Shown here piece after piece: positions 23,200-34,739 of a stretch of 64,000 nt of DNA. The notes below the pieces were generated by a model, which worked only from the letters and a program-made list of their open reading frames with translations, ran no database searches and was not told the origin of the DNA. How positions within the stretch are numbered: the stretch's first letter is position 1; each line of letters opens with the position of its first letter. This stretch comes from Oreohelix idahoensis (Eukaryota; Mollusca; Gastropoda; Stylommatophora; Oreohelicidae), in contig JAMPIV010000585.1 of assembly GCA_024509875.1 (NCBI GenBank), forward strand, positions 700,381 to 764,380, in the 5' to 3' direction. Made by a program: the position numbers and the translations under genes.

Positions 23200-24752
23200 T
23201 AGTCAGCCTAATGCAACAGAATGTTCAGACTTCAGAACAATCAACCTGATGAGTCATGCAATTAAGATACTGCTCAAAATCATACATGAAAGAATAAAAA
23301 GTATGGTAGACAGCGAAATCCAAGAAGAACAGTTTGGTTTTAGTCGGAACAGTGGAACAAGAGAGGCAATATTTTGCCTAAGAATATTAGCAGAAAAATA
23401 TACAGAGGTCCAAAAAAGTATGTACATGTGCTTCATTGACTATAAGAAGGCTTTTGAAAGAGTCCATCATGAGAAAATAATTGAATGCCTCGAAGACAGG
23501 TATTGATGGAAAGGATATAAGAATACTCGGTAACCTTTATTGGGAGCAAACTGCCACAGTAAGATCTGAAATTAATTATTCACCATATCATCATCATCTC
23601 ATCTCAACCCGTAACCCGTCATGGGTCGTAGGGGTGCCATGGTGGAAGCATCAGCAGACAGGGTCCTCCACTGCTCTCTATCCTCAGCAATGCGTACAAG
23701 TGTGGAAAAACCGTGCCCTGCCCATTCTTTGATGTTATCAGCCCAGGATTTTCTTTGCCTTCCTCTTCTCCGTTTACCTTCGACTGTTCCCTGGAGGATC
23801 ATTTTCGAAAGGGAGTCATGACGAGTTACATATATAGTTCACCATATATAGAAATAAAAAGAGGTGTCAGACAAGGTTGTGTGCTGTCCCCCTGCCTATT
23901 TAATCTATACACCGAAAAAATTTTCAAACAGATACAGGAAATACCAGGACTGAACATCAGTGGAAGGTCAATAAACAACCTTAGATATGCAGATGATACC
24001 GTGTTGTTAGCTGAAAGCGAACAGGAGTTACAAGATTTAGTGAAGCAAGTGAACAGTATAAGTCAAGAATATGGACTCGACATTAATATTGAGAAAACAA
24101 AAACTATGATAATTAGCAAAACAGACGATAAACCCACATTAAAGATAAGCGTAAATGGGAAAATCCTGGAACAAGTCAAGAGCTACGTATATCTTGGTCA
24201 TATAATAACAGAAGATGGCAGATGTGAAACAGAAATCAAGAAGAGAATAGGAATGGCCAAAGCTACATTCAACAACATGAAACATATACTGACATCTAAA
24301 CAGTTATCTCACAAATTAAAACTGAGAATCATAAAGTGTTATATATATTCTGCATTTCTGTATGGTGCAGAAACATGGACGATGTATAAGCATTTGGAAT
24401 ACAGAATTGAGGCTCTTGAAATGTGGATATATAGAAGAATGGGGTGTATCTTGTGGAAAGAGATGAAAACAAATAAGGAGGTCCTAGAAAATCTAGGTAT
24501 GAAAAGAGAACTAATGAGGGAGATCAAAGTTCGGCAGCTAAAATACTTTGGCCACATAAAAAGGCATAACACCTTGCAGAAGACCATAATAGAAGGGAGC
24601 GGTGAAGGCAAACGTGCAAGGGGAAGACAGCGCTATAAGTGGGAAGATAACATCAAGAGATGGACAGGAAAGAGTCTATCAGAGTGCACCACCAAGACAA
24701 GAGACAGAAGACGTTGGAGATCCATTACAGCCAACCTTCATTGTGGAGATGG
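23200..24752 (+). mobile_element. Family W LINE, 5'-truncated, split by a nested insertion
   Basis: It starts within RT: ECSDFRTINLMSHAIKILLK, GFSRNSGTREAIF and CFIDYKKAFERVHHEK (palm Asp). There is a frameshift near 23500. RSEINYSPY is then interrupted at 23589, and RT resumes at 23841 with IKRGVRQGCVLSPCLFNLYT, RYADDTVLLAESEQEL (catalytic YADD, 23989-24000) and YIYSAFLYGAETWTMYKHLE. It ends GKRARGRQRYKWEDNIKRW, stop, and tail GCTGATGATGATGAG. Apart from the shift and the insertion it is well preserved and is the best copy for the W 3' end. Confidence 0.88.
23589..23837 (-). mobile_element. Antisense LINE 3' end nested in the W RT, 10-bp TSD
   Basis: TTCACCATAT flanks the insert (23579-23588 and 23838-23847). 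On the antisense strand the 249 bp encode a LINE C-terminus with EGKRRRGRQRKSWADNIKEW and AEDREQWRTLSADAS, stop, then a (GATGAT) tail (CATCATCATC on the + strand). It is a 5'-truncated insertion of another LINE family with a W-like tail. Confidence 0.9.
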
Positions 24753-24779
24753 CAGCTGATGATGATGAGTCAGCCTCAC

Positions 24780-25430
24780 AAATCTAGATGTACCCGGTAA
24801 CTATGGAAGACCCAGAGTGACTCGTAATGTATATAATATTACAGAACGTTTCTATTGAAGTGCTATGAGATGTCTACAACAGCATCTTAAGACCAAAAAG
24901 ATTAGAAATGGAGGATTAAACCCAAAATCTATTATGAATTGCACACAAGGTACACCAATGTGCCAGACTGGGGGAATAAAGGCAGATTACAAGAATGCGT
25001 TAAAGCACTCCTTACCAGTAACTATCATTGCGAACCTACAGCACACATTTTAAAGTAAGTGGAAGAAAATGAATTCAGTATAATTCAAGGTTGAAATGGC
25101 AGTCAAATGATCAAAAGTTAACAGGGCGGCTAAACAAAGCGGCCCAAAATAATATTGTTATTGTTGATCAGAATCGACATCACTGCACTCCGGACAAACC
25201 TATTGGTGCTCAGTGGCCCTCAGCAAATGTTGAAGGGTATGAATGCTAATTGTTCCTGTTGCACGTTGGCTGCATACACGCTGGATGCATCCTGTCATAC
25301 GTCCATCCCTGCTGGTCTTGCGTTTGATGCAAAATTTCAAAATAATAAAAAGTGTGAGCAAAAATTGTAGCCCCGTGTTCTACATGGAACAAAAAAATAT
25401 AATAGGGAGCGAATAATAACGGAGGTATTT
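24780..25430. other. Unassigned sequence
   Basis: No family recognised. An open stretch near 24865-25053 has no known motif. The segment 25230-25330 contains a small inverted motif (GTTGGCTGCATACACGCTGG / GGATGCATCC). Confidence 0.35.
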
Positions 25431-25439
25431 GCAACAAAC

Positions 25440-25650
25440 AAAGCAACAGTTATACAATAGGTCTGACTTGGCATTTGAGTTGAAAATTATTATTTTTGGA
25501 TTATACTTGATTTATTTTGATTTCCATATATCTTCCGATGCAATGAAGGCACCTCATGCTTTTTGTTTCCTTATTTTGATATCAGTATCTGTCCCTCAAA
25601 CTTTGTCGATATTGCTGCCAAGATATATATGTACGGATTATACATATTGT
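25440..25650 (-). mobile_element. Fragment of a family X LINE
   Basis: The + strand matches the 44625-44790 stretch: TCTGACTTGGCATTTGAGTT, TTGATTTCCATATATCTTCC, AATGAAGGCACCTCATGCTT and TATCTGTCCCTC. It is antisense to the LYLGSNIDKVGGTD-type segment of the RT C-terminal region; frames are broken. Confidence 0.65.
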
Positions 25651-25719
25651 AGGGACGTTTCTTCAAGTGCACTCGTGTTATCGTTTCCTACAGTTATTCA
25701 GTTCAAAACACGGCGGCGT

Positions 25720-25885
25720 CACAGTGCACCCAGCTGTAAATGGGTACCTGACTCACTGGCAGACTTGGCATAAGTTAATTTAAGGCATATTGTAGAGCTA
25801 AAGATTAAGACATACGTGAGGTAGCATGCTCTTGAAGTAGGGAAAGCAAGGGCAGTGAGAAGGAGATCTGATTACCTCACCTCTC
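25720..25885 (+). mobile_element. SINE body fragment
   Basis: CACCCAGCTGTAAATGGGTA followed by CCTGACTCACTGGCAG, then after unrelated sequence GTAGGGAAAGCAAGGGCAGT GAGAAGG. These are the two halves of the conserved SINE body seen at 12870 and 21775; the tRNA head is not recognisable. Confidence 0.55.
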
Positions 25886-26341
25886 CAAGCTGGACTTACC
25901 ATATTGAAGTATATAAAACTTTACTCCCCTATGAAGTATCTGCCATAGGACTACTTTTACTACTTGCATTTATTCGGACTAATGGACGGAATCAGACAAA
26001 TACCAGAATAGCAGTGGAACAAGATGTGAGAAAAAAACGCGGGCGTTGGATAGTATGCACAGTGAGGAAACCAGTTGATAGTGTCACAAGGCAGTTCTTG
26101 GGGTGGCATCATGAGGTAATAGAAATAGAGGGAGACCAAAAAGCACACAGAGAAGGCAATTATAAACAGGCAAGAAAGTGATAAGACCAGTACATTGTAG
26201 AGGATAAGGGACAAAGAAAGAGCATGGCTACTACATCGTCAGGCATGTCGTACAAGGCGACTAATATTAGGTTGTGCATGAAGGCTGGAAACCTCATCAT
26301 GTAAAACAAATTGTCACAGAAATGCTTGGTGCATGTAGATT

Positions 26342-26906
26342 GGTCCTTGGTCGCTGACTGACAAAGCAATAAGTGACCATCAAGCCTGGTGGCGTCTTGA
26401 ATGGCAGCAAAAAACTGTCCCCACTTTGGTCCTTGGTCGCTGACTGACAAAGCAATAAGTGACCATCAAGCCAGGTGTTGTCATGTATGGCAGCAACAAA
26501 CTGTCTCCACTTTGGTCTTTGGTCACTGACTGACAAAGCAATAAGTGACCATCAAGCCTGGTGGCGTCTTGAATGGCAGCAAAAAACTGTCTCCACTTTG
26601 GTCCTTGGTCGCTGACTGACAAAGCAATAAGTGACCATCAAGCCAGGTGTTGTCATGTAAGGCAGTAACAAACTGTCTCCACTTTGGTCCTTGGTCGCTG
26701 ACTGACAAAGCAATAAGTGACCATCAAGCCTGGTGGCATCTTGAATGGCAGCAACAAACTGTCTCCACTTTGGTCCTTGGTCGCTGACTGACAAAGCAAT
26801 AAGTGACCATCAAGCCTGGTGGCATCTTGAATGGCAGCAAAAAACTGTCTCCACTTTGGTCCTTGGTTGCTGACTGACAAAGCAATAAGTGACCATCAAG
26901 CCTGGT
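26342..26906. repeat. 86-bp tandem array, left part
   Basis: Units start at 26342, 26428, 26514, 26600, 26686, 26772 and 26858 (exactly 86 bp apart), each beginning GGTCCTTGGTCGCTGACTGA. Two variants alternate in the first four units (TGGTGGCGTCTTGAATGGCA and AGGTGTTGTCATGTATGGCA), giving a 172-bp higher-order period. Antisense reading gives KWRQFVAAIQDATRLDGH, the C-terminus of a family Y LINE followed by its 3' UTR. The array therefore arose by tandem amplification of a LINE 3' end. It is interrupted at 26907 and resumes at 36769. Confidence 0.92.
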
Positions 26907-27554
26907 TGTGACAGTGAGGCCTATTACCCCAGCATTATCCGTGCCAATGAGATAAGTTCATACATTTTTAGTAGCACCAATCAAAACCATCGACGGTGAC
27001 AAGAACTCACAACACCGTCGAGCTAACTAAAAGTTAAAATCTTAAGGGGAGTTCCAGATAGAAGGCCTCGGTGAAGGTTGTGTTTGTACCTGTGAGTTGT
27101 TGAGAAGCCATGTTTGAGCAGTCTCATCTACGCAGAACCACATAGGCATTTCTAAGTTTTAATTCTTGAAGTTTTCCAGAATGAAGTTAGGTTGTGTTAA
27201 AGTTTAATGCTATCATTCACACAACAGAATAAAAGCAGTCGCTATATTCTGAACTAGGAGCGAAGACTGTGTAAGATAGTAACTCAAGTAAGTACATCTC
27301 GATTTCTTTCAGTCCCCAGCTAGAATTGATTTTATTAGGGGAAGAAAACCGAGAAACGGCTATAAATCACTTGAAAGTTCAGAAGCTGAAGAAAATATCA
27401 CCTTTAAGTATTGAAAGTAAAAGACTCAACTACTTTTACTGAAAGTTATGGAAGTGAAGGTCAAAGTAACCTAGGTCATGAACCACATGAGATTTTATTG
27501 TATCTCACAGGATTACACAGAGAGAGAAGGAAAATACGGATACATGCAGAAAAC
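26907..27554. mobile_element. Left part of a split solo-LTR-like element
   Basis: It begins TGTGACAGTGAGG, the inverted match of CCTCACGGTCACA at 36756-36768. TGGT is duplicated outside both ends (26903-26906, 36769-36772). TG...CA ends and a 4-bp TSD suit an LTR; an AATAAA lies near 27229. The inner end at 27554 abuts the gypsy LTR. Confidence 0.7.
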
Positions 27555-28343
27555 CTGCTAAAGGTTACCAGACGTGCAATTGTAAAAGGTTAAGGCATTT
27601 AATATATTGCGATAGAGGTTTCAATTTTGAACGCTTTAGACACGATCGATTATGACGTGTATAGAGTTGTTTAGGACACAGTCGGTAACTAAGAAACGCT
27701 ACCCTTTTCACATTGACCGTCAAGCTGTTAAGACGCGTATGACTTTCCTTCCAATGTTGGGCATGGTATTGCCATACAGATATATTTTATGCAAGTACGG
27801 ACATGGGTCAGTCCATTGCTATTACGAAGATTTGAAATGATTAAAGGTCAGTACGAAGTGAAAATTAAGGAAGGATGAATTACAGTCCATAGTATTTGAT
27901 TTTGCCAGACTCATAGACTCACTGTCGGCCGTTGGAAACCCCAACCGCGCGTGCATACAGCTATGACAATCTGCATACAGTAATTTGATTATTGGACAAG
28001 GACTGATAGGATATCTACATATCTATGCCATATATTTTCAAGTTATAATATGTACCTTTGTGATCAACATGCATGAATCGTCTTGACGTGTAATCTGTAT
28101 TAAATAATTGTGGACTCAATGGAACCGACTTGTCACATCAATCGTATTCCAAGGTTCAATTATTGTTCAGAATCTTCCACCCCTGCATTCGCGTAATCTT
28201 ACATAGAAGGCACGATACACGATCACTCAAGAATATCAAGAAGATAAAACAATGGCCAGAATTTATAACTACTTTATTGACATTATATGGAACATTGTTC
28301 AGAGCTAACCAAACCACTACTTGCAACAGACCACTTGCAACAG
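27555..28343 (+). repeat. 5' LTR of the gypsy element
   Basis: It is almost identical to 35812-36599. I see one 1-nt indel (AAAAGG/AAAGG near 27585) and one substitution (ATCGTCTTGA/ATCGTTTTGA near 28080) over 788 bp. The 3' end is CACTTGCAACAG. The first about 27 bp present in the 3' copy (TGTTACGGTATATGAT...) are absent here, so a small deletion removed the LTR start and its TSD. Confidence 0.92.
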
Positions 28344-28368
28344 TGGTGTCCGGTGTCTGGGGATCGAC
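28344..28368 (+). promoter_or_regulatory. Primer binding site
   Basis: TGGTGTCCGGTGTCTGGGGA directly follows the LTR and starts with the TGG complementary to a tRNA CCA end. The exact primer tRNA is not assigned. A 1.5-kb untranslated leader lies between here and the ORF. Confidence 0.6.
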
Positions 28369-29909
28369 AAAAAAAAATTTCTGAATGACTTTCGAATGAA
28401 ATGTTTACGATCAAGTTACGATCACATGATGTGCTGAATTATGACCTATGACGCAGTACTCAGTCTAATGCCTAACAACGCGACGTCACTGAAATTCGTG
28501 TAGGTGAAACTATCGGAGAAAAACTGAAGTCGTTCTTTTAAGCCTAACCAAGGGAAAAATAAGTCATTTGAAGCAGACACAAGAAATGGACTACAGGAGC
28601 AGGCAGTCAAGGGCATTAGCCTAGCTGTTGACGACCTATAGCACTGACCGAAGCAACGGGAAAGATAAGTCTAGCTGTTTAAATTGTCGTCATTGCAAAA
28701 CCGTAATACTGAGTCCATTTCGCTTTGATTAGGCATGTCTATGTATTTTCATGTATATATGTTAAATTTGTTTTCCATCGTATGTATTTGTTGTTAATTC
28801 GTGGGCCGGTTGGAGAGGGAACTGAAATCTCTGGGAATGTCGCGAACAGCTGACCACCTAGATTTCAGTCGTTCTTAGGGAACTTAAACGATCGCACTTT
28901 TGGAAGCCCATTGAGGTTGCCATTGGACAGTCTGTCCAAATTTGCTACCGTTTGACAATTTGCGTTAGCTGTACTGTCCCGTAGATAATTGGTGTATTTT
29001 ATTCGTATTCAGTTAATAATTTTATTCAGTTCTGTACCATGTTCGTCACTATTTCGTCCATTCTCCTCTGACTATCATTTATTTTATGATTGTTAATTTT
29101 CGTCCGTTATGAGTCCTGTGACGTCATCATTTTTCGCAGTCATTTTTATTTTTTGTGTACTTTGAATATTAAGTTGACCTCGGGTCAGACCATGACCTTT
29201 CATTTGGTCTGTGACATTTCCGCTTATTTTATTTAGTTCATAAATTCATTTTTAATTGTGAAAATGTCTTGTTTGCGTCTTGACATTGTTTGTACCCTTT
29301 AGTTGCATCATTGCTTGTCTGTCCTCATGATATATATTTATATTACATTAATAATATGCTATTATATGCAATAATACACTTGTAATCTAATTTAATTAAT
29401 TTTTTCTGAAATTTAAGGGTAATATGGGACATTGCATAATTATGCAGTGATAGTCCAAGAAAGTAGCACTACAATTTATCATAGATGCCTAGGGCATAAT
29501 AATATAATATATATATTGACAAAATAAATAATCTTATAGCTACCTTTGAGGTAATAGACCCATTGTATATTATTTAATATACTTTTCTGGTACTAAGAGA
29601 GTGACTTAGTACATTGAACAATATCATTACTAGGAATTATACCCAACATTATTGGACATTGAAATTAATTGTGTGATATAATTACATTATATTTAACAGA
29701 TATCATAACTATTTATGATATAGTATTATTTAGATACAATATTGTTACAAAATATTGTCTATTAGTTGAACTTAGACATTAAGTTCAGTACTATTGTGAT
29801 TATCTATATTGAATATTCCTAAGTTGAGTAAGTATAATAATTACTCTGAAGCTACTATTGACTAATTTAATCAGTAATTATTGATAATTACTTACAGATA
29901 AAAGTCAAA

Positions 29910-32900
29910 ATGCTTACTATAGACCATTTCGTTAAGATTGGTCGTGAATATGGTTATAAATCTCAAGAACTTCGTCAGTTTGCTGAATCAGAACTCGAAA
30001 AATATGAAAGAAAGGAAGAAGAGAAAAAGGCTGCATTAAAGAAAGAGGAAGAGGAACAAAAGGCAGCATTAAAGAAAGAGGAAGAGGAACAAAAGGCAGC
30101 ATTAAAGAAAGAGGAAGCAGAACTTGAGATGAAGCAAATTGCCAAGGAAAATAGGTTGAGAGAGATTGCTCAACGTGAAAGAGAAGAGCAAAGAGCAATC
30201 TCCAGGCAGGAAGAAGAGAATAAATTGAAACGAGAGGAAATTATTTTACAACAAGAAATGGAATTGGCGCGTATTAAATTGGAGACAGCAAGATTACAAG
30301 CACAAAATGCTGATGCAAACCAGAATAATAACGCACAAAATGGATCATCATCCAGCCAGCCTAAACACTTCTACAACTTTAAACTACCCATTTTCAACTT
30401 GAACGTCGACGACCTTTCATCGTTCCTGGCACGTTTTGAACAGACTTGCAAAACAAACCATTTGCCTGAAGAGTCATGGGTACTCAAGTTAAATGAATTC
30501 TTGGTTGGAGAACCACTGACAGCTTCTCAAAATGCTGACCCATCAATAGCTAATAACTACGGTGCTATTAAGTCCTTGCTTCTACGAAGATTTCACCTGG
30601 ACGAGGAACACTGTAGGTTGAAATTTAAGGGAATTTTACCTGAATCTCCAAGGGATTTTGCAGGATTCATTGCGAATATACGCAATACATTTAACAGATG
30701 GGTTGAACTGGCAGAAGTCAACAAATCATACGACAAATTAGTTGATTTACTACTACGAGATAAGGTATTATCTTCGGTTAGCCAGCCATTTTTTGCATAT
30801 TTGCAGGAGCGTAAACCAGGTACTATGGATGAGTTAGAAAAAATTTCTTTAAACTACTGTTCGGCACACCCGAATGCAACCATTTCTAACTCCTCATTAA
30901 GAGAACCTCTACCTGTGGCGTCTAATATGGCCTACAATCACAATAACAAACAAAGACATCACAGTGTAGACAGAAGCAGGTTCCAAAGAAATCACAATGT
31001 TAACTTTCAGAAGGGACATAATAATGATTTCAACAATAAAAATGAGTTCAACAGAGGTAGATCACGAGATAGAAATTATTCACCTCAAACAAACTACCAC
31101 AATGGTCAACATAACACTCATTATAATCGATCACATACTCCCAATGATAATAGTAACTGGAAGGGTAATAATCATGGCTCGAGACATCGAGATAATAGTT
31201 ACTATAGAGGACGACGAGATAATTCTAACAATTATACTCGGAATCGATCTCATTCTCGGGGATCATCTCATTACAACCATAATACAGGGGCGGCAGTTAC
31301 AAATAATACTACCCCTATAGCTCAGGTTCCACTTGACAATAATACAACACAGTCTTCTGCTGCATGTTTTGCTATTAATTATAATGTGGCAAATAGTTGC
31401 CAGCAATGCAATCTTATTTTTCAGAAGGCGAAAGAAACAGTGCTTAACTGCGGACATATTATACCACAGGTAGGTCTTGCAGTCAACGATGGAACAGGCC
31501 TACTAATTTTTAACAGAGGATTAGTTAATGGAACCGTCGTCTCAGTATTGAGGGATTCGGGATCCACAACGATTGGTGTACGACAGTCGCTGGTACATCC
31601 CAGCTGTGCAACGGGGGAATATGTTCGTTGCATGACGTTTGGTGGAACAATAGAGTTTTACCCCACAGCTATTATTCATGTCAACACTCCTTTCTTCACA
31701 GGAAACGTAAAAGTATGTATGCTAAAAAAGCCTATAGCTGATTTGATGGTTGGTCGTATACACGGCAGTAAAGATTGTACTCCAGATGAGATTATAGAAT
31801 GGGAGAAACATAACCTATGCACTGGAAACGCCGTGACGACTAGAGCACAGACTCAACTCATGGAGAAAGTTGATGATAATAAAATGGATGCAGACAACCA
31901 AGAGGAATTTGTAGTCAATTCACCTATTGACAGGGAAACATTTGCAACCAAACAAAAAGAGGATAAATCTTTAAAAAAATTTTTTACGTTGGTTGATAAA
32001 GTTGACAATCTATCCTCAGGTAATAATAACAAACATTGTTTTGTTATTAAAAATGGCATATTGATTAGATGTTTTCATGACAAATCACAAATGAAACAAC
32101 AAGTTATGGTCCCATATACTTTTAGACGGTACATTCTTCAACATGCACATGACTCACATTGTGCTGGACATATGGGATATACTCGAACACGATCTCGAGT
32201 ACTGTCTTCATTCTTTTGGCCAGGGGTGTCAAGAGATATTTCGCAGTATGTACGTTCCTGTACTACATGCCAAGAAGTGAAAGCACGTGGAGCTTTTCAC
32301 ACGGCGCCTATTCAGGCTTGCGATATCTCAGTGAGACCTTTTGACAAGATGGCAATAGACATTATTGGTCCATTGCTACCATCGGCCAGAGGACATAGAT
32401 TCGTCCTTACGTGCATTGATTTGTGCACACGATGGCCGGAAGCTATCCCATTAAAGACCACCACTACCACAGATGTAGCTGATGCACTACATCTCATCTT
32501 TTCTAGAATAGGGTTTCCTAGAAAACTTTTATCAGACCATGGGTCACAGTTTATATCTGACACCATGAAGGAAGTCATGAAAACTTGGGACATTGATAGG
32601 AATTTAAGTAGTATTTATCATCCGATGAGTAATGGTGCGGTTGAAAGACTTAACCGTACACTTAAACAACTACTACATAAGGTTACTGCTAAGCACCCTC
32701 ATGACTGGGACAGAGCACTCCCAGCTGTTCTATTTGCTTATCGGGAGGTACCGCATGAACAAACTGGCTTCTCTCCCTTTGAATTAGTTTTTGGTGCTCC
32801 CCCAAGAGGTCCTATGGGACTAATAAAAGACTTATTAATTGACGACGAGATGACTCAGGACACTCAGTCATCTTACGAGTACGTGATTAATCTTCGGAAG

Positions 32901-34739
32901 AACATTATTGAGTCTTGCCAGTTGGCAACAGCTTCTTCTGAGGCTGCAAAAGCTAAGGCTCGATCTCTACAAAATATGTCTCGACGATTACGCCAATTAT
33001 TCCCAGGCGACGAGGCTTATGTGTTACTTCCTCACAATAACAATAAATTATTGATATCTTGGAATGGTCCTTACAAAGTCATTGATAAAATTTCCGACGT
33101 CGATTACGTCTTAGATATCAAGGGACACAAAAAGATATTTCATATTAACATGCTCAAGCAATTTCATACACGTCCTGAACACTTACAGTCAATTTTTCAT
33201 GAACTAGATGACAACACAGTATCCACTTGTCATTATACTAACTTATCTGTCATCCAGGAAGAAGAATCTTCTTTTCCTGAGGTACAGTTACCGTTACCTG
33301 TACCAGTAGTTCAACCTACTGAATCTTGGCGGGATGTAACCATCTCTTCAACGGTTACACCGCAACAGCGTCTACAGATTGCTAATCTATTACAATCTTA
33401 TCCAGATGTGTTGACCGACGTTCCGGGTCGCACATCGGCTATCAGTCATGACATTACTCTCAATGACGATACACCTATTCGTGTACATCCCTATTCTGTT
33501 CCTTTACATTTCCTTGCTAAAACTACTAAAGAACTTGAACAGATGTTGTCTCTGGGAATCATTGAGACTAGTAATTCGCCATTCTCTTCTCCATTAGTGA
33601 TTGTCCGGAAGAAGGACAATAACATTAGACTATGTGTTGATTATAGAAAATTAAATGCTAAGACTATAGTTGACAGCGAACCACATCCACTTATCGACGA
33701 CTTACTACCACGTCTATCCAACGCAACTATATTTAGTAAGATAGACTTAACTAAAGGTTATTGGCAGATACCACTGACCGAAAAGGCTAAGTACTACACC
33801 GCATTTTCCACGCCACAAGGTCTATACCAGTGGAATGTGATGCCTTTTGGGCTTGTTAATGCGCCAGCTACCTTCATTCGCCTGATGCGACAAATTTTAT
33901 CAGGTAGACCAGACGTTATTACATATATTGACGACATATGCTTGTTTAGTTCGTCGTTTGAGGAACATGTTTCGGGACTTAGATATGTTTTTGACACTCT
34001 AAGGAATTATCATCTAACTGCTAAACCTACAAAGGTGCAAATCGCGTGTAATGAGATAACCTTTTTGGGACATATCATTGGATCGGGATATATCCGAACG
34101 TTACCTAGTACAGTCTCAAAAATTCTAAACATAGCAATTCCTCAGACGAAGAAACAGGTCAGGAGTTTGTTAGGACTTGTTCAATATTACAGTAGATTCA
34201 TACCAAACTTGTCATCCATCACGGCTGTATTGTCTTCATTGTTAAAAAAAGATATGCCGGTGAAGGTGACATGGACTGGTACATGCAATGAAACTTTCAA
34301 CAAAATTATAAATTTGTTCTCACATGAACCAATTTTAAGACTTCCCGATGCTTCCAAAAGATTTTTCTTACGAACAGATGCTAGTAACTACGGCATTGGT
34401 GCATGCCTGCTCCAGAACCATGACGGCATTCTACACCCCACCTTATATATATCAAGAAAGCTGAAGCCGGCTGAAACAAAGTATTCCACAGTCGACAAGG
34501 AACTTTTGTCTGTGATCTGGGCAATAACGAAGCTGGAGAAATTCTTACTCGGTGCCCCCTTTACCATACAGACGGACCAACGTGCGGTCGCATCCTTGCG
34601 TCGATCCAACCACAAAAGCCAAAAACTTGCCAGATATTCAATCATCCTACAGCCATTCGAGTTCTCCATTGAACACATACCTGGCACTGAAAATTGTGTG
34701 GCAGATGCGTTGTCACGTAATCCTATTGACGACGAATAA
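29910..34739 (+). CDS. Gag-Pol polyprotein of a Gmr1-like Ty3/gypsy retrotransposon
   Basis: A single uninterrupted 1609-codon frame. Domains in order: coiled coil (about 25-130) with three KAALKKEEEEQ units; Gag-like region (about 150-330); basic Asn/His/Arg-rich stretch (about 345-470) instead of a classical CCHC knuckle; protease with DSG (about 549); integrase with HHCC finger (about 740-790) and catalytic D, D and E (AIDIIGP, LSDHGSQF, NGAVERLNR) with exact D-35-E spacing; GPY/F-type segment NGPYKVIDKI (about 1050); RT with LCVDYRKLN and YIDDI (about 1338); RNase H with LRTDAS, E, QTDQ and CVADALSRN. Integrase before RT is the Gmr1-clade order, unlike ordinary gypsy. No env. All catalytic residues are present, so the copy may be active. 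Confidence 0.95.
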   Translation: MLTIDHFVKIGREYGYKSQELRQFAESELEKYERKEEEKKAALKKEEEEQKAALKKEEEEQKAALKKEEAELEMKQIAKENRLREIAQREREEQRAISRQEEENKLKREEIILQQEMELARIKLETARLQAQNADANQNNNAQNGSSSSQPKHFYNFKLPIFNLNVDDLSSFLARFEQTCKTNHLPEESWVLKLNEFLVGEPLTASQNADPSIANNYGAIKSLLLRRFHLDEEHCRLKFKGILPESPRDFAGFIANIRNTFNRWVELAEVNKSYDKLVDLLLRDKVLSSVSQPFFAYLQERKPGTMDELEKISLNYCSAHPNATISNSSLREPLPVASNMAYNHNNKQRHHSVDRSRFQRNHNVNFQKGHNNDFNNKNEFNRGRSRDRNYSPQTNYHNGQHNTHYNRSHTPNDNSNWKGNNHGSRHRDNSYYRGRRDNSNNYTRNRSHSRGSSHYNHNTGAAVTNNTTPIAQVPLDNNTTQSSAACFAINYNVANSCQQCNLIFQKAKETVLNCGHIIPQVGLAVNDGTGLLIFNRGLVNGTVVSVLRDSGSTTIGVRQSLVHPSCATGEYVRCMTFGGTIEFYPTAIIHVNTPFFTGNVKVCMLKKPIADLMVGRIHGSKDCTPDEIIEWEKHNLCTGNAVTTRAQTQLMEKVDDNKMDADNQEEFVVNSPIDRETFATKQKEDKSLKKFFTLVDKVDNLSSGNNNKHCFVIKNGILIRCFHDKSQMKQQVMVPYTFRRYILQHAHDSHCAGHMGYTRTRSRVLSSFFWPGVSRDISQYVRSCTTCQEVKARGAFHTAPIQACDISVRPFDKMAIDIIGPLLPSARGHRFVLTCIDLCTRWPEAIPLKTTTTTDVADALHLIFSRIGFPRKLLSDHGSQFISDTMKEVMKTWDIDRNLSSIYHPMSNGAVERLNRTLKQLLHKVTAKHPHDWDRALPAVLFAYREVPHEQTGFSPFELVFGAPPRGPMGLIKDLLIDDEMTQDTQSSYEYVINLRKNIIESCQLATASSEAAKAKARSLQNMSRRLRQLFPGDEAYVLLPHNNNKLLISWNGPYKVIDKISDVDYVLDIKGHKKIFHINMLKQFHTRPEHLQSIFHELDDNTVSTCHYTNLSVIQEEESSFPEVQLPLPVPVVQPTESWRDVTISSTVTPQQRLQIANLLQSYPDVLTDVPGRTSAISHDITLNDDTPIRVHPYSVPLHFLAKTTKELEQMLSLGIIETSNSPFSSPLVIVRKKDNNIRLCVDYRKLNAKTIVDSEPHPLIDDLLPRLSNATIFSKIDLTKGYWQIPLTEKAKYYTAFSTPQGLYQWNVMPFGLVNAPATFIRLMRQILSGRPDVITYIDDICLFSSSFEEHVSGLRYVFDTLRNYHLTAKPTKVQIACNEITFLGHIIGSGYIRTLPSTVSKILNIAIPQTKKQVRSLLGLVQYYSRFIPNLSSITAVLSSLLKKDMPVKVTWTGTCNETFNKIINLFSHEPILRLPDASKRFFLRTDASNYGIGACLLQNHDGILHPTLYISRKLKPAETKYSTVDKELLSVIWAITKLEKFLLGAPFTIQTDQRAVASLRRSNHKSQKLARYSIILQPFEFSIEHIPGTENCVADALSRNPIDDE

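Noticed and set aside
26342..26906. CRISPR-like regular array
   Set aside because: Units are contiguous 86-bp repeats with no unique spacers, in animal DNA, and derive from a LINE 3' end.
27652..27840. 62-codon frame repeated at 35908-36096
   Set aside because: Identical because it lies in the two LTRs of the gypsy element; no coding features.
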